Assembly: GCA_002841355.1 (NCBI GenBank)
Contig: PHFB01000001.1
Span: 310,001-374,000, forward strand
Direction of reading: 5' to 3'
From: Actinobacteria bacterium HGW-Actinobacteria-1
GTDB lineage: Bacteria > Actinomycetota > Coriobacteriia > Anaerosomatales > Anaerosomataceae
DNA length: 64,000 nt
Below, piece by piece: positions 37,645 through 47,016 of this stretch. The stretch's first letter is position 1. Every line of letters begins with the position of its first letter. The notes under the pieces were generated by a model. It saw nothing but the letters and a program-made list of their open reading frames with translations, was not told the origin of the DNA and made no database searches. Made by a program: the position numbers and the translations under genes.

Positions 37645-38933
37645 CGGGCGACCACCTTCCCGTTCTTGAGTGCGAAGTATCCTCCGACGAGCACTTCGCT
37701 CGCCTTGCCAAGCAGCTTGCTGCCAAGAAACGCCGAGTTCCGCGATTTCGAGACGAACCACTCCCGCGTGATTTCGACGCGCGCCTCGGGGTCGATGATG
37801 GTGATGTCGGCGACCTGTCCTGCCGCCAGGCTCACGGCCGGAAGTCCGAGCGCGGCACGGGGGCCGTGGCACATCAACCGGGCGACATCGGCCCACGTGA
37901 GCTTCTCGGTGGCCACAAGGTGCGTGTTCACCAGGGAGAGCGCCGTCTCAAGGCCGGTGGTCCCGAACGGTGCCAACTCGAACTCCAACTCCTTCTCGTG
38001 TGCAGCGTGCGGAGCATGGTCGGTGGCGATACAGTCCACCGTGCCATCAAGCAGTCCCCCGACGAGCGCCGCGCGGTCCTCGGCACTCCGAAGCGGCGGG
38101 TTCATCTTCAGGTTCGTATCGTACCCGATGAGCACGTCTTCATCGAGGAAGAGATGGTGCGGGGTGACCTCACAGGTGACGCGCAGGCCGCGCGCCTTCG
38201 CCTCGCGAACGAGCGCGACGGAACCCGCTGTCGACAGGTGCGCAAGGTGCAGGCGACACCCGGTGAGCTCTGCTAGCCGGATGTCACGCGCGACCATCGT
38301 CTCCTCGGCGGCAGCGGGCCAGCCCGGCATCCCAAGCCGAGTGGAGATGACGCCCTCGTTCACGACGCCGTGTCCCACGAGCGATTCGTCCTCGCAGTGC
38401 GCGATGAGCGGCGCGTCGAACGCCTTGAGGTAGTCCATCGCGATCCGTGCCACGCCAGCGCTCTGAACGCCGCGACCGTCGTCCGAGAACGCGACGGCGC
38501 CCTCCGAGAGCATGTCGCCGATCTCGGCAAGCGCAACGCCCTCCTGCCCTTTCGTGATCGCGCCGATCGGGTACACCCGCACGACGCCCTCCTCGGCAGC
38601 GCGCTCCACGATGAAGCGCACCTTCGAGCCCGTGTCGCAGATCGGCGAGGTGTTCGGCATCGCGCAGACAGCGGTGAAGCCACCGTGCGCCGCAGCTGCG
38701 GTACCGCTGGCAACCGACTCCTCGTCCTCGCGTCCGGGCTCACGCAAGTGCGTGTGCACGTCGACGAGACCCGGAAGCACAACCTTCTCGCTGACATCGA
38801 GGGTTTCGCCCTTGGGGATCGAGAGGTCCTTCCCGATCTCGACGATCACGCCATCCCGGATGATGATGTCGGCGACCTCGTCGATTCCCGCGACGGGATC
38901 GACCACGCGCCCGTTCTTAAGCAGCAGTGCCAC
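37641..38933 (-). CDS. pyrC: Dihydroorotase
   Basis: 430 residues of the class I zinc amidohydrolase cyclising carbamoyl aspartate. Zinc motif DVHTHLREPGREDEES; later H residues in HCEDESL and ATDHAPHAAHEKE. The GTG at 38933 overlaps the end of pyrB by 17 nt and has GGAGG 8 nt upstream. Normal length for the class. Confidence 0.95.
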   Translation of the reverse strand: MALLLKNGRVVDPVAGIDEVADIIIRDGVIVEIGKDLSIPKGETLDVSEKVVLPGLVDVHTHLREPGREDEESVASGTAAAAHGGFTAVCAMPNTSPICDTGSKVRFIVERAAEEGVVRVYPIGAITKGQEGVALAEIGDMLSEGAVAFSDDGRGVQSAGVARIAMDYLKAFDAPLIAHCEDESLVGHGVVNEGVISTRLGMPGWPAAAEETMVARDIRLAELTGCRLHLAHLSTAGSVALVREAKARGLRVTCEVTPHHLFLDEDVLIGYDTNLKMNPPLRSAEDRAALVGGLLDGTVDCIATDHAPHAAHEKELEFELAPFGTTGLETALSLVNTHLVATEKLTWADVARLMCHGPRAALGLPAVSLAAGQVADITIIDPEARVEITREWFVSKSRNSAFLGSKLLGKASEVLVGGYFALKNGKVVAR

Positions 38934-39852
38934 CGCTCTCACCTCCAAGCAGCAGGTACATGACGGCCATTCGGACCGCGACACCCGCGTTGACCTGGTC
39001 AAGGACAACCGAACGAGGCGAGTCTGCCACGTCGGACGAGATTTCAACGCCGCGGTTCATCGGTCCCGGATGCATGACGATCATCTCGGGCTTGGCCGCT
39101 GCGAGCCGTTTGCCGTTCATGCCGTAGAGCTTCGCGTACTCGCGATTGCTCGGAATGGGCATCGCGTCGGCACGCTCGAACTGAACCCGAAGCATGTACG
39201 CGACGTCGAGGGTTGGGAGCGCCTCATCGAAGGAGTACATGACCTCGGCGCCCAGCACGTCCGGTCGCGCTGGCATGAGCGTCGGCGGTCCGATGACGAT
39301 CGGCGTAGCGCCCATCATCCTGAGCGCGGGCACGAGCGACCCGGCAACGCGCGAGTGACAGATGTCGCCGACGATGCCCACGCGCAGTCCCTCGAGCTTC
39401 CCGAGCGAGCGGCGCATAGTGAACAGATCGAGCAGCGCCTGCGTGGGATGCTCGTTCACGCCGTCGCCACCGTTGACGATGTGCGCGTCCATGCAGTCCA
39501 GCAGCATCTGCGGCGCACCGGCGTACCTGTGCCGGATGACCACCAGGTCGCATGCCATCGCTGAGAGCGTCTTGGCGGTATCGCGCAGCGACTCGCCCTT
39601 CACCGTCGCCGACGAGGATGCCGTGAAGTTCACGCCGTCCGCCGAGAGACGCTTCGCGGCGATCTCGAAGGACATTCGCGTGCGCGTCGAGGGCTCGAGG
39701 AACAGGTTCACGACCGTGCGGCCTCGCAGGGTCGGGAGCTTCTTGATGCGGCGCTCGTTGACCTCCATGAACGACTCGGCCGTGTCGAGGATCGTGGTGA
39801 TGTCCTCGGCGGTCATGTCGCTCACGGTCATGATGTGCTTGCAGGAGAGCAT
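38917..39852 (-). CDS. pyrB: Aspartate carbamoyltransferase catalytic subunit
   Basis: 311 residues; condenses carbamoyl phosphate and aspartate. Carbamoyl-phosphate motif [29 protein letters not shown] and the later [11 protein letters not shown]. No pyrI regulatory subunit gene is near. The ATG follows the pyrR stop directly (TAGATG) with GAGGAG before it. Confidence 0.96.
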   Translation of the reverse strand: MLSCKHIMTVSDMTAEDITTILDTAESFMEVNERRIKKLPTLRGRTVVNLFLEPSTRTRMSFEIAAKRLSADGVNFTASSSATVKGESLRDTAKTLSAMACDLVVIRHRYAGAPQMLLDCMDAHIVNGGDGVNEHPTQALLDLFTMRRSLGKLEGLRVGIVGDICHSRVAGSLVPALRMMGATPIVIGPPTLMPARPDVLGAEVMYSFDEALPTLDVAYMLRVQFERADAMPIPSNREYAKLYGMNGKRLAAAKPEMIVMHPGPMNRGVEISSDVADSPRSVVLDQVNAGVAVRMAVMYLLLGGESGGTAA

Positions 39853-40422
<570 letters not shown>

Positions 40423-40450
40423 TCATTCGAACCCGGTTTCGGTCCTGGAG

Positions 40451-40485
40451 ACAAAACAATGCCTCCTTGCGAGTGGCAAGAAGGC
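40451..40485 (-). terminator. Attenuator terminator in pyr leader
   Basis: 10-bp stem (GCCTTCTTGC / GCAAGGAGGC, one G-U) with a 5-nt loop, followed in RNA by AUUGUUUUGU. The 5' arm can instead pair with the upstream GCAAGGAGC, giving a candidate antiterminator. Confidence 0.82.
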
Positions 40486-40532
40486 TGTCTGCGTTGGCGC
40501 GCCGCGATGCAGGCGCGGGGTATGCGGTTGCT

Positions 40533-40570
40533 CCTTGCCGGCCTCACGGGACCGGGTTTAAAGGTCAAGG
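40533..40570 (-). promoter_or_regulatory. pyrR leader: PyrR-binding hairpin (anti-antiterminator)
   Basis: In RNA sense it reads CCGG-UCCCGUGAGG-CCGG, flanked by an outer CCUUG/CAAGG stem. The loop fits the PyrR consensus UCCNGNGAGG. Its 3' arm includes the GCAAGG needed by the antiterminator, so PyrR/UMP binding favours the downstream terminator. Confidence 0.8.
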
Positions 40571-40572
40571 CG

Positions 40573-40601
40573 ACGATACCAGGAGATCTCCCCATTCACA
40601 A
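40573..40601 (-). promoter_or_regulatory. Predicted pyr operon promoter
   Basis: -35 TTGTGA (40596-40601), 17-bp spacer, -10 TATCGT (40573-40578). The start of RNA would lie right before the PyrR hairpin, as expected for a leader. Sigma-70 type, moderate consensus. Confidence 0.6.
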
Positions 40602-40620
40602 GGGCGACTCCCGAGGCGCT

Positions 40621-43116
40621 CTAGAATCGGTCAGCCTGAACTGGCACCAGAATCGTGAACGTGCTGCCCTTGCCAGGTGTGCTCGTCACATCGATGTGTC
40701 CGCCGTGGGCGCGAACAATCTGATCGGCAACGAACAGACCGATGCCGACTCCGCCGAACGCACGCGTCGATGACATGTCACCCTGCGTAAAGCGGTCGAA
40801 CAGCCGGGGGATGTCCTCGGCAGCGATGCCGATACCTCGGTCCGTGACCGCGATCCTCGCGGTATCGTCATCGGTCGAGACTACAACGGAGATCGGACCT
40901 CCGTCGGGCGAGTACTTCACTGCGTTCGCCACAAGATTCTCGACAGCTCTGCCGAGACGATCCGGATCGCAGTGCACAAGCGGCAATTCGCCCGTCACAT
41001 CCACGGTGAGCAGGTGATCGGGACCACGCCTTACGACGTCGGCGTGCTGGCGAACGACCTGCTCGAGATCGACCGATCGCTTGAGGATGCGCAGGCCCTC
41101 CTCCTGAATGGTCGTGACCTCGAGGAGCTCCTCGACCAACTGGCGCATGCGCCCCGTGTTCTCCCTGATCTTCGAGAGCACCTGCGGCGCACGATCCGGG
41201 ATGATCTCGGGCTTCATCTGAGCGAGCACGTCAGCGAAGCCCATGATGCTCGTGAGCGGTGTACGAAGCTCATGCGATACGTTGGCCACGAATCCACTCC
41301 GCAGCTGCTCGAGCTGACGGCTCTCGGTGATATCACGCTTGACGACGACGAAGTGCGTCTTGGCGCTCTCGGTCGCAAGTACCGGCGCGATCACAAGACT
41401 CTCGTAGTAGCGCGATCCATCCTTTCGACGTCCGACGGTCTCGCCGCTCCAGACCCCGCCCGCCGAGGCGGTGTTCCACGCCTCCGCGTAGACCGGCGCC
41501 ACCGATTCGTCAGGCACAAGATCGTCGATGGTCATGTGCGTGTATTCATCGACCTCGTAGCCCGTGAGTTCGCGGAATGCCAGGTTCGCCCATTCGATGC
41601 GGCCCTGACCGTCCGCGATGAGGATCGCATCCGCGGAGGACTCCAACGCTGCGGATTTCAACCGACCTTCGTCCCGGCTCTCAAGCAGCGTGATAGCGGT
41701 GCCGACCGATCCAGCGAGCGTCTCGAGGATACCCGCGAGATGGTCATCCATCAGTGAGGGGTCGCGCAAGAACATCGTGAATGTGCCTATCGGCGCGCCA
41801 CCAGCCATGATCGGGATCGCATACACAGCAGCGCTGCCGATCTCCACCGCGTGGCGCAGGCACGCTGTCAGGTCGCCCTCTTCCTCGTAGACGTGTAGAA
41901 CCGGGCACCCGCCTGCGGCAGGACACGCGTCACCGACAGCACACAACGTGTCAGGGTGCACGGTGTCCGGCGCTCCCGCGGCAACCTCCGCGTTCTCTCC
42001 ATCACGGGTGAGTACCGACCACACAGCACTGAACCGCATGCCCATGTCTGCTACAAGCCGGTCGCTCACACGCTGCAGCAGGTCGTGCTTGCTGCCACCG
42101 GTGACGACGACGTGGTCCACGTCGCGGATGATCGACTCGAGCACCTCGGCACGACGACGCTCCGTGATATCCACGCCGAACATGTTGATCGCCGCAGGTT
42201 GCCCGCTACCATCCGCCGTGACCGACGTCGTCAGGTCGACAAGCCGGTACGTGCCCGTCTTCGCTCGAACCAGCTGTTCGTGGCATGAAGGACCCATGCT
42301 CCGCAGCACTTCTTGCCACCGGGCCGTGTCCGCTTCGCGGGACCAGTCGGGTGAGAGCAGCTCAAGATAGTTCGCACCCATGATCTCTGCCGATGAGTAG
42401 CCCGTCGCCGCCTCAGCGCCCCGGCTGAAGAGCATGATCGAACCGTCGAGTTCGGTGATGGCGATGAAAGTATCGGCATGATCAAGTACTTGCCGGGTAA
42501 AGTCACGCTCCGTCCGGAGATCCGCCTCGACCCTCTTGCGCTCTCGAACGTCGGCATTGAGCTCAGCGATCAGGTTCGCCTTCACCGATACCTCTTCGGC
42601 CAGAATCTCCATAGCGTGCCGGAGCTCCACGTTTGCCTTCTCAAGGTCGAGCGCCTTCTCCTCGAGCTTGTGAACGAGTCGCTCGTTGTACTCCTGAAGA
42701 ATCTCCGTTTCGTCGGTCATCTCGGGACGACGGACCTCGGCTGACCCACCGGTGCGCTGCCCGATTTCCTCGATCCGCTGAAGCATCGTCGTTGGATCAA
42801 GCGGCTTCCGCCAGAATGCATCAGCGCCGAGACCATCAGCGAACCGCTCATCGGCGAGATCCGTGTAGGAGGCAGTGTAGAAAACAAGCGGAACGTGGCT
42901 GAGGTCCTCGTCCGACTTCCAAGCGCGACAGAGCTGATAACCGTCCATCCTCGGCATTAGGATGTCTGTGATGATGAGGTCAGGAACATCGCGACGGGCG
43001 ACCTCAAGGGCCTCTTCGCCATTCATGGCCGAGAGTACCTCGTACCCGCCCGAGCGCACGATCGATTCCAGAAGGTAGCGCCCCGCTGGATCGTCATCCA
43101 CGACAAGCACCCTCAC
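40621..43116 (-). CDS. REC-PAS-GAF-like-PAS hybrid sensor histidine kinase
   Basis: 831 residues, no membrane helices. Order: receiver domain (VRVLVVDDDPAGRYLLES; phospho-Asp in DLIITDILMPRMDG; K in FWRKPLD), a coiled coil, a PAS domain (FIAITELDGSIMLFSRGAEAATGYS), a GAF-like Cys-rich region (CAVGDACPAAGGCPVLH), a second PAS, then HisKA (FVANVSHELRTPLTSIMGFA) and HATPase (NLVANAVKYSPDGG; VTDRGIGIAAEDI). The REC-first layout suggests control by another kinase. GTG at 43116, GAGGAG 5 nt upstream. It follows the kinase at 43128 within 12 bp. Confidence 0.88.
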   Translation of the reverse strand: MRVLVVDDDPAGRYLLESIVRSGGYEVLSAMNGEEALEVARRDVPDLIITDILMPRMDGYQLCRAWKSDEDLSHVPLVFYTASYTDLADERFADGLGADAFWRKPLDPTTMLQRIEEIGQRTGGSAEVRRPEMTDETEILQEYNERLVHKLEEKALDLEKANVELRHAMEILAEEVSVKANLIAELNADVRERKRVEADLRTERDFTRQVLDHADTFIAITELDGSIMLFSRGAEAATGYSSAEIMGANYLELLSPDWSREADTARWQEVLRSMGPSCHEQLVRAKTGTYRLVDLTTSVTADGSGQPAAINMFGVDITERRRAEVLESIIRDVDHVVVTGGSKHDLLQRVSDRLVADMGMRFSAVWSVLTRDGENAEVAAGAPDTVHPDTLCAVGDACPAAGGCPVLHVYEEEGDLTACLRHAVEIGSAAVYAIPIMAGGAPIGTFTMFLRDPSLMDDHLAGILETLAGSVGTAITLLESRDEGRLKSAALESSADAILIADGQGRIEWANLAFRELTGYEVDEYTHMTIDDLVPDESVAPVYAEAWNTASAGGVWSGETVGRRKDGSRYYESLVIAPVLATESAKTHFVVVKRDITESRQLEQLRSGFVANVSHELRTPLTSIMGFADVLAQMKPEIIPDRAPQVLSKIRENTGRMRQLVEELLEVTTIQEEGLRILKRSVDLEQVVRQHADVVRRGPDHLLTVDVTGELPLVHCDPDRLGRAVENLVANAVKYSPDGGPISVVVSTDDDTARIAVTDRGIGIAAEDIPRLFDRFTQGDMSSTRAFGGVGIGLFVADQIVRAHGGHIDVTSTPGKGSTFTILVPVQADRF

Positions 43117-43127
43117 GGGAGCTCCTC

Positions 43128-44906
43128 TCAATCAGCAGACGGTGTGTATCCGTTGCCAGCAAGAACAGTATCCAACAAGGCAAGCATCTCTGCCGAATCG
43201 ATCGGCTTGACCAGATACCCGGCAAAATCGTCCGTGAGACCGTGCTCGGACTCAAGAAGAATGCTGACGCATACCAGAGGAATATCGGCTGTTTCCTCTG
43301 CTGTCTTCAGTCGCCGTGCAATCTCCCATCCGTCGATTCCAGGTAGAACGAGGTCGAGAAGAATCACATCCGGGCGTTCGTCGGCCACCGACCGCATTGC
43401 AGACGCACCATCCGGTGCCTGCCGAACGACGTACCCGGCGTCACGCAGAATCCTCGTCACGATGCCTCGTGCATGCGCGTCGTCGTCGACCACAAGCACC
43501 GAGCGGCGCCGAGAGCCCGCGTGCTCCTCGGCGGGTTCAGCCTCGACACCGACCGGAAGCGTGAGCACGAATGTGGAGCCGATGCCGACCTCCGACGCCG
43601 CGACAAGTGTCCCTCCGAGCAAGTGGGCCAGGCGACGACTGATGGCGAGCCCAAGACCTGTTCCTTCGGGTCGAATGGCATCCTTGGTGTCCAACTGAAC
43701 GAACTCCCCGAACACGTCGTGCAGCGCATCAGAGTTGATGCCAACACCGGTGTCCGCAACCTCGAACCGTGCGTAGGGACCCACAACGTTCGCCGACAGC
43801 CTGACGCCGCCGGCGTCGGTGAATTTGACAGCGTTGGACAGCAGGTTCAGCAGTATCTGCTCAAGTCTCCGCTTGTCTGTGTAGAGCGTTGCAGTCTCAG
43901 CGCACTCGCATGCCCACTCAAGCCCTTTAGCCTCAAGGAGCGGGCGTACGATTCCCTCCACGGACGCCAGGACCTCGGAGATCCGCACCTCTTCGGGCTG
44001 CAGAATCGTCTGGCCGGCCTCGATTTTCGACAGATCGAGGATGTCATTGATGAGTGCCAGCAAATGACGACCGGAGGCGTTCACCATCTCCATCTGCTTG
44101 ACCTGCTCGGCATTCATTGGACCGGCGAGGCCCTGAAGCAGGATCTGGGTGAACCCGATGATCGAGTTGAGTGGCGTCCGAAGCTCGTGACTCATGCTCG
44201 CGACGAAGGTGTCCTTGGCCTCGGTGGCGCGCTTCAGCTCGTCGTTGGCCTGCTGGAGTCTGGCGGTCCGGTCCTTGACCAGCTCCTCAAGGTGGTCGCG
44301 GTACTGCTCGATCTCGACCACCGCAGCGGTATACGCCGTGATGTCTTCGAGCACGCCGATCGTGCCGATCACGGCTCCCCGTTCATCGTGCACTGCTGCG
44401 TTGAAGATCCGCAGCCGGAGTCTCTGACCGTCCTTGCGAGTCCTGACTACTTCGAATCCGGTCGCGGTGGGCGCGTTCAGCAGTCGTTCCTGGTTCTCGA
44501 TGAAGGTGTCCCATTCCTCCTCCGGAACGATCGGGTTCCTCTTCCCAAGGACCTCCTCGGCAGTCCAGCCGAAGACCCGCTCGGCTGCGGGGTTCCACAG
44601 AACGACCCGATTCTGAAGGTCGAGCGAGACGATCGGTATCGGCGCTACGTCAATGAACGTCGAGAGTCGCTCGCTCAGACTCGCGAAACGACGCGTCCCC
44701 CTGGTGACTGAGGCGTAGAGCACGATCGACGTCACAGTGACAAAGCCGAGGCCCTTGTAGAGCGACAACCGCGATATCTGATCGGCGCTCAAGCCGAGCC
44801 GTGAAAGCAGCGTGTCGGAAAACGTGATCCAGGCACCTGCGGCAAGCGCATAGAGGAGCGTCACGCGCGTAGCATACCGACGGTCCACGACGCTCACCCC
44901 AATCAC
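43128..44906 (-). CDS. Membrane hybrid sensor kinase (PAS-HisKA-HATPase-REC)
   Basis: About 592 residues. Two N-terminal transmembrane helices (VTLLYALAAGAWITFSD; GLGFVTVTSIVLYASV), PAS/PAC domain (PIPIVSLDLQNRVVLWNPA), coiled coil, HisKA (FVASMSHELRTPLNSIIGF), HATPase (NLLSNAVKFTDAGG, VADTGVGI, GTGLGLAIS) and C-terminal receiver (VLVVDDDAHARGIVTRI; DVILLDLVLPGIDG). It can pass phosphate to its own receiver and possibly to the REC of the next kinase. The start is uncertain: the GTG at 44906 has AGAGGA 8 nt upstream; TTG at 44924 is the longest option. Confidence 0.86.
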   Translation of the reverse strand: MIGVSVVDRRYATRVTLLYALAAGAWITFSDTLLSRLGLSADQISRLSLYKGLGFVTVTSIVLYASVTRGTRRFASLSERLSTFIDVAPIPIVSLDLQNRVVLWNPAAERVFGWTAEEVLGKRNPIVPEEEWDTFIENQERLLNAPTATGFEVVRTRKDGQRLRLRIFNAAVHDERGAVIGTIGVLEDITAYTAAVVEIEQYRDHLEELVKDRTARLQQANDELKRATEAKDTFVASMSHELRTPLNSIIGFTQILLQGLAGPMNAEQVKQMEMVNASGRHLLALINDILDLSKIEAGQTILQPEEVRISEVLASVEGIVRPLLEAKGLEWACECAETATLYTDKRRLEQILLNLLSNAVKFTDAGGVRLSANVVGPYARFEVADTGVGINSDALHDVFGEFVQLDTKDAIRPEGTGLGLAISRRLAHLLGGTLVAASEVGIGSTFVLTLPVGVEAEPAEEHAGSRRRSVLVVDDDAHARGIVTRILRDAGYVVRQAPDGASAMRSVADERPDVILLDLVLPGIDGWEIARRLKTAEETADIPLVCVSILLESEHGLTDDFAGYLVKPIDSAEMLALLDTVLAGNGYTPSAD

Positions 44907-44966
44907 CGTAGCTATCCTCTGCAAGGGTACCCGCAGTGCTGGAAGGCTAACCCATCTCCGAACAAG

Positions 44967-45968
44967 CTACGCCGGAGGCATGATGATCGGCCAGAGCTCC
45001 TCGCCCACCGCGGTCCGACCCATCGACTCCGGTTCGAGGTTGCGAAGGTGTCGGGCAAGGTCCTCGGGAAGCGGGTCGAGGAAGTCGAGCGTCTCGCCCG
45101 ATGTGGGGTGCACGAGGCTGAGCCGGCAAGCGTGCAGGAACTGCCGATCAAGGCCAAGGTCCGCCTTGGGATGGTTCCGCCCGTACAGCGGATCGCCAAC
45201 GACCGGATGCTTGATGTACTCCATATGCACGCGAATCTGGTGGGTGCGCCCCGTGTAGAGTTTGCACTCCACCAGCGTGTACCCGTCGTCGTAACGGCCA
45301 GCCATGTACCGTTCAAGCACGCGGAACGTCGTAACCGCCTGCTTGCTCGTGGGCGCCTCGACCACGCCCATGCGCATGCGATCCCGAGGATTCCTGCCAA
45401 GTGGTGCATCAACGAGCCCTGAATCGGGGGCAATGTAGCCGTGCACAAGCGTGGCGTATCGGCGCTCGATCGTTCTGAGGCGCAGGGCGTCGCTGAGCGC
45501 GGCTTGGGCTACGTCGTTCTTGGCGACCATCATGAGGCCGGATGTGTCTTTGTCGAGCCGGTGGACGATGCCAGGTCGATCTTCGCCCTGCAGCGTGCCG
45601 AGATCGACGCTGTGCGCCAGGAGCGCATGCACGAGCGTCCCGGTGTAGTGCCCGCGCGACGGGTGCACGACCAGGTCAGGCGGCTTGCTCAGCACGATCA
45701 AGTCGTCATCCTCATAGCGGATGTCGAGCGGAATGTGTTCGGGTTCAAGATCGCTCACCACTGAGGGCGGTACGAAGACTTCGATCCGCTCCCCTGCCCG
45801 CGTAATGTGATGCTTGCTTGCGACCTGCCCACCGACAAGGACATAGCCCGTCTCGATCAGCTTCTGCGCCGCCGAGCGACTCACCATGAAGTCAAGCTCG
45901 CCGAGAAGCTTGTCGAGTCGGCTGCCGGCCTCCTCGCCGCGCACATCGTGCACATGACGTTCGCTCAT
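44967..45968 (-). CDS. RluD-family 23S rRNA pseudouridine synthase
   Basis: 333 residues: S4-like N-terminal RNA-binding domain (SRLDKLLGELDFMVSRSAAQKLI) and RluA/RluD catalytic domain with HRLDKDTSGLMMVAKND (catalytic Asp). It modifies uridines in 23S rRNA (or tRNA in RluA relatives). Starts inside the lspA stop (ATGA), as in many Gram-positive lspA-rluD pairs. Confidence 0.93.
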   Translation of the reverse strand: MSERHVHDVRGEEAGSRLDKLLGELDFMVSRSAAQKLIETGYVLVGGQVASKHHITRAGERIEVFVPPSVVSDLEPEHIPLDIRYEDDDLIVLSKPPDLVVHPSRGHYTGTLVHALLAHSVDLGTLQGEDRPGIVHRLDKDTSGLMMVAKNDVAQAALSDALRLRTIERRYATLVHGYIAPDSGLVDAPLGRNPRDRMRMGVVEAPTSKQAVTTFRVLERYMAGRYDDGYTLVECKLYTGRTHQIRVHMEYIKHPVVGDPLYGRNHPKADLGLDRQFLHACRLSLVHPTSGETLDFLDPLPEDLARHLRNLEPESMGRTAVGEELWPIIMPPA

Positions 45969-46477
45969 GACACCGCCTCGGACGCGGAGTCGTCACCGTC
46001 CTCCTGCTTCACCGTGGCGAGCGCGTCGTCATTTGAGAAGAGTATCCATATGAGAAGAATGGCGACACCGACGTCGAGCGCCATGTCGGCCACGTTGAAG
46101 ACCGGCCACCAGCCGAGGTCGAAGAAGTCCGTCACCCAACCAGCTGCGATCCTGTCGATGAGGTTGCCGGTGGCACCCCCGGCGACAAGCCCGAGCGCGA
46201 CAGCCACCCATCGGCTTTCGGGCTTCAGGCGCCACCACACCCAGGCGATTCCACCCAGCACGACGAAAGCCATGAACACGAAGAACGGAAGACGCCCCGG
46301 AAACAGGCCGAAGGCGGCGCCCACGTTCCGAACGTATGTGAGATTGAGGATGCCTTTGAGCAGCGGTATCGAATCACCAAGCGTGAAGTTCGCCCGCACT
46401 GCGGCCTTGCTCACCTGATCCACGACCAGTACTACCAGTGCGGTCCCCGCGAGAAGGACGCCAGAACGACGCTGCAT
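45965..46477 (-). CDS. lspA: Lipoprotein signal peptidase (signal peptidase II)
   Basis: 170 residues, four transmembrane helices; catalytic Asp pair in NLIDRIAAGWVTDFFDL and FNVADMALDVGV. Cleaves prolipoproteins. Start abuts the DksA-like gene's stop. Confidence 0.95.
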   Translation of the reverse strand: MQRRSGVLLAGTALVVLVVDQVSKAAVRANFTLGDSIPLLKGILNLTYVRNVGAAFGLFPGRLPFFVFMAFVVLGGIAWVWWRLKPESRWVAVALGLVAGGATGNLIDRIAAGWVTDFFDLGWWPVFNVADMALDVGVAILLIWILFSNDDALATVKQEDGDDSASEAVS

Positions 46478-46846
46478 CTAGCGGCTCTCCTCCCACTCTT
46501 TGCAGGTGATGCACAGTTCGGCAGCAGGTACAGCTTCCAAGCGCTCGGGTCGTATCTCCTTGCCACATCGTGTACACACGCCGTACACGCCTTCATCCAT
46601 GCGCGCGAGCGCCGCATCGATCGATCCGAGCATCTCTCGTGCATTGTCTTCCAGCGTCATGTCCAGCTCGCGTGCAAACGTGGCCGATCCCTGATCCGCC
46701 ATGTGGTCGCGGTAGTTGTTCTCGCCGGACACGTCGGACAGGGTCTCCTGGTCTTCGCGCTCATACTCAGCGATCTCGACAAGCACCTGCTCACGCTCCG
46801 CGCCGAGCGCATCCTTGAGTCGACCGAGCATCTTCTCGTCAAGCAT
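46478..46846 (-). CDS. DksA/TraR-type zinc-finger protein
   Basis: 122 residues. Acidic coiled-coil-like N-terminus, then RMDEGVYGVCTRCGKEIRPERL and CITCKEWE forming a C4 zinc finger. The family acts on RNA polymerase or stress response. The ATG at 46846 has GGGAGG just upstream. Linked to lspA in the classic Gram-positive order; absence of the full DksA hairpin means the DksA function itself is not assured. Confidence 0.88.
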   Translation of the reverse strand: MLDEKMLGRLKDALGAEREQVLVEIAEYEREDQETLSDVSGENNYRDHMADQGSATFARELDMTLEDNAREMLGSIDAALARMDEGVYGVCTRCGKEIRPERLEAVPAAELCITCKEWEESR

Positions 46847-46878
46847 TGCGACCTCCCATGTCCGAGGGGGGATTATCG

Positions 46879-46903
46879 AAAAGCGCCCCGCCAAGGGGGG
46901 CGC
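46879..46903 (-). terminator. Intrinsic terminator or attenuator before DksA-like gene
   Basis: Minus-strand stem GCGCCCC / GGGGCGC with 7-nt loop, followed by TTTTC. It lies between the ileS terminator hairpin and the DksA-like gene, 32 bp before its start. Confidence 0.65.
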
Positions 46904-46955
46904 GCTGTCTCATGTTGGATTATACCACCGCCCGCAGTTCTCGAAGCGATACTAC

Positions 46956-46992
46956 AGCTGCCCGGTGTGCAGGATCCGCACACCGGGCAGCT
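46956..46992 (-). terminator. Terminator hairpin after ileS
   Basis: A perfect 15-bp stem (AGCTGCCCGGTGTGC / GCACACCGGGCAGCT) with a 7-nt loop, 24 bp past the ileS stop on the minus strand; no strong U-tract. Confidence 0.72.
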
Positions 46993-47016
46993 CTGTCAGT
47001 CATCAGTACGATCTCG

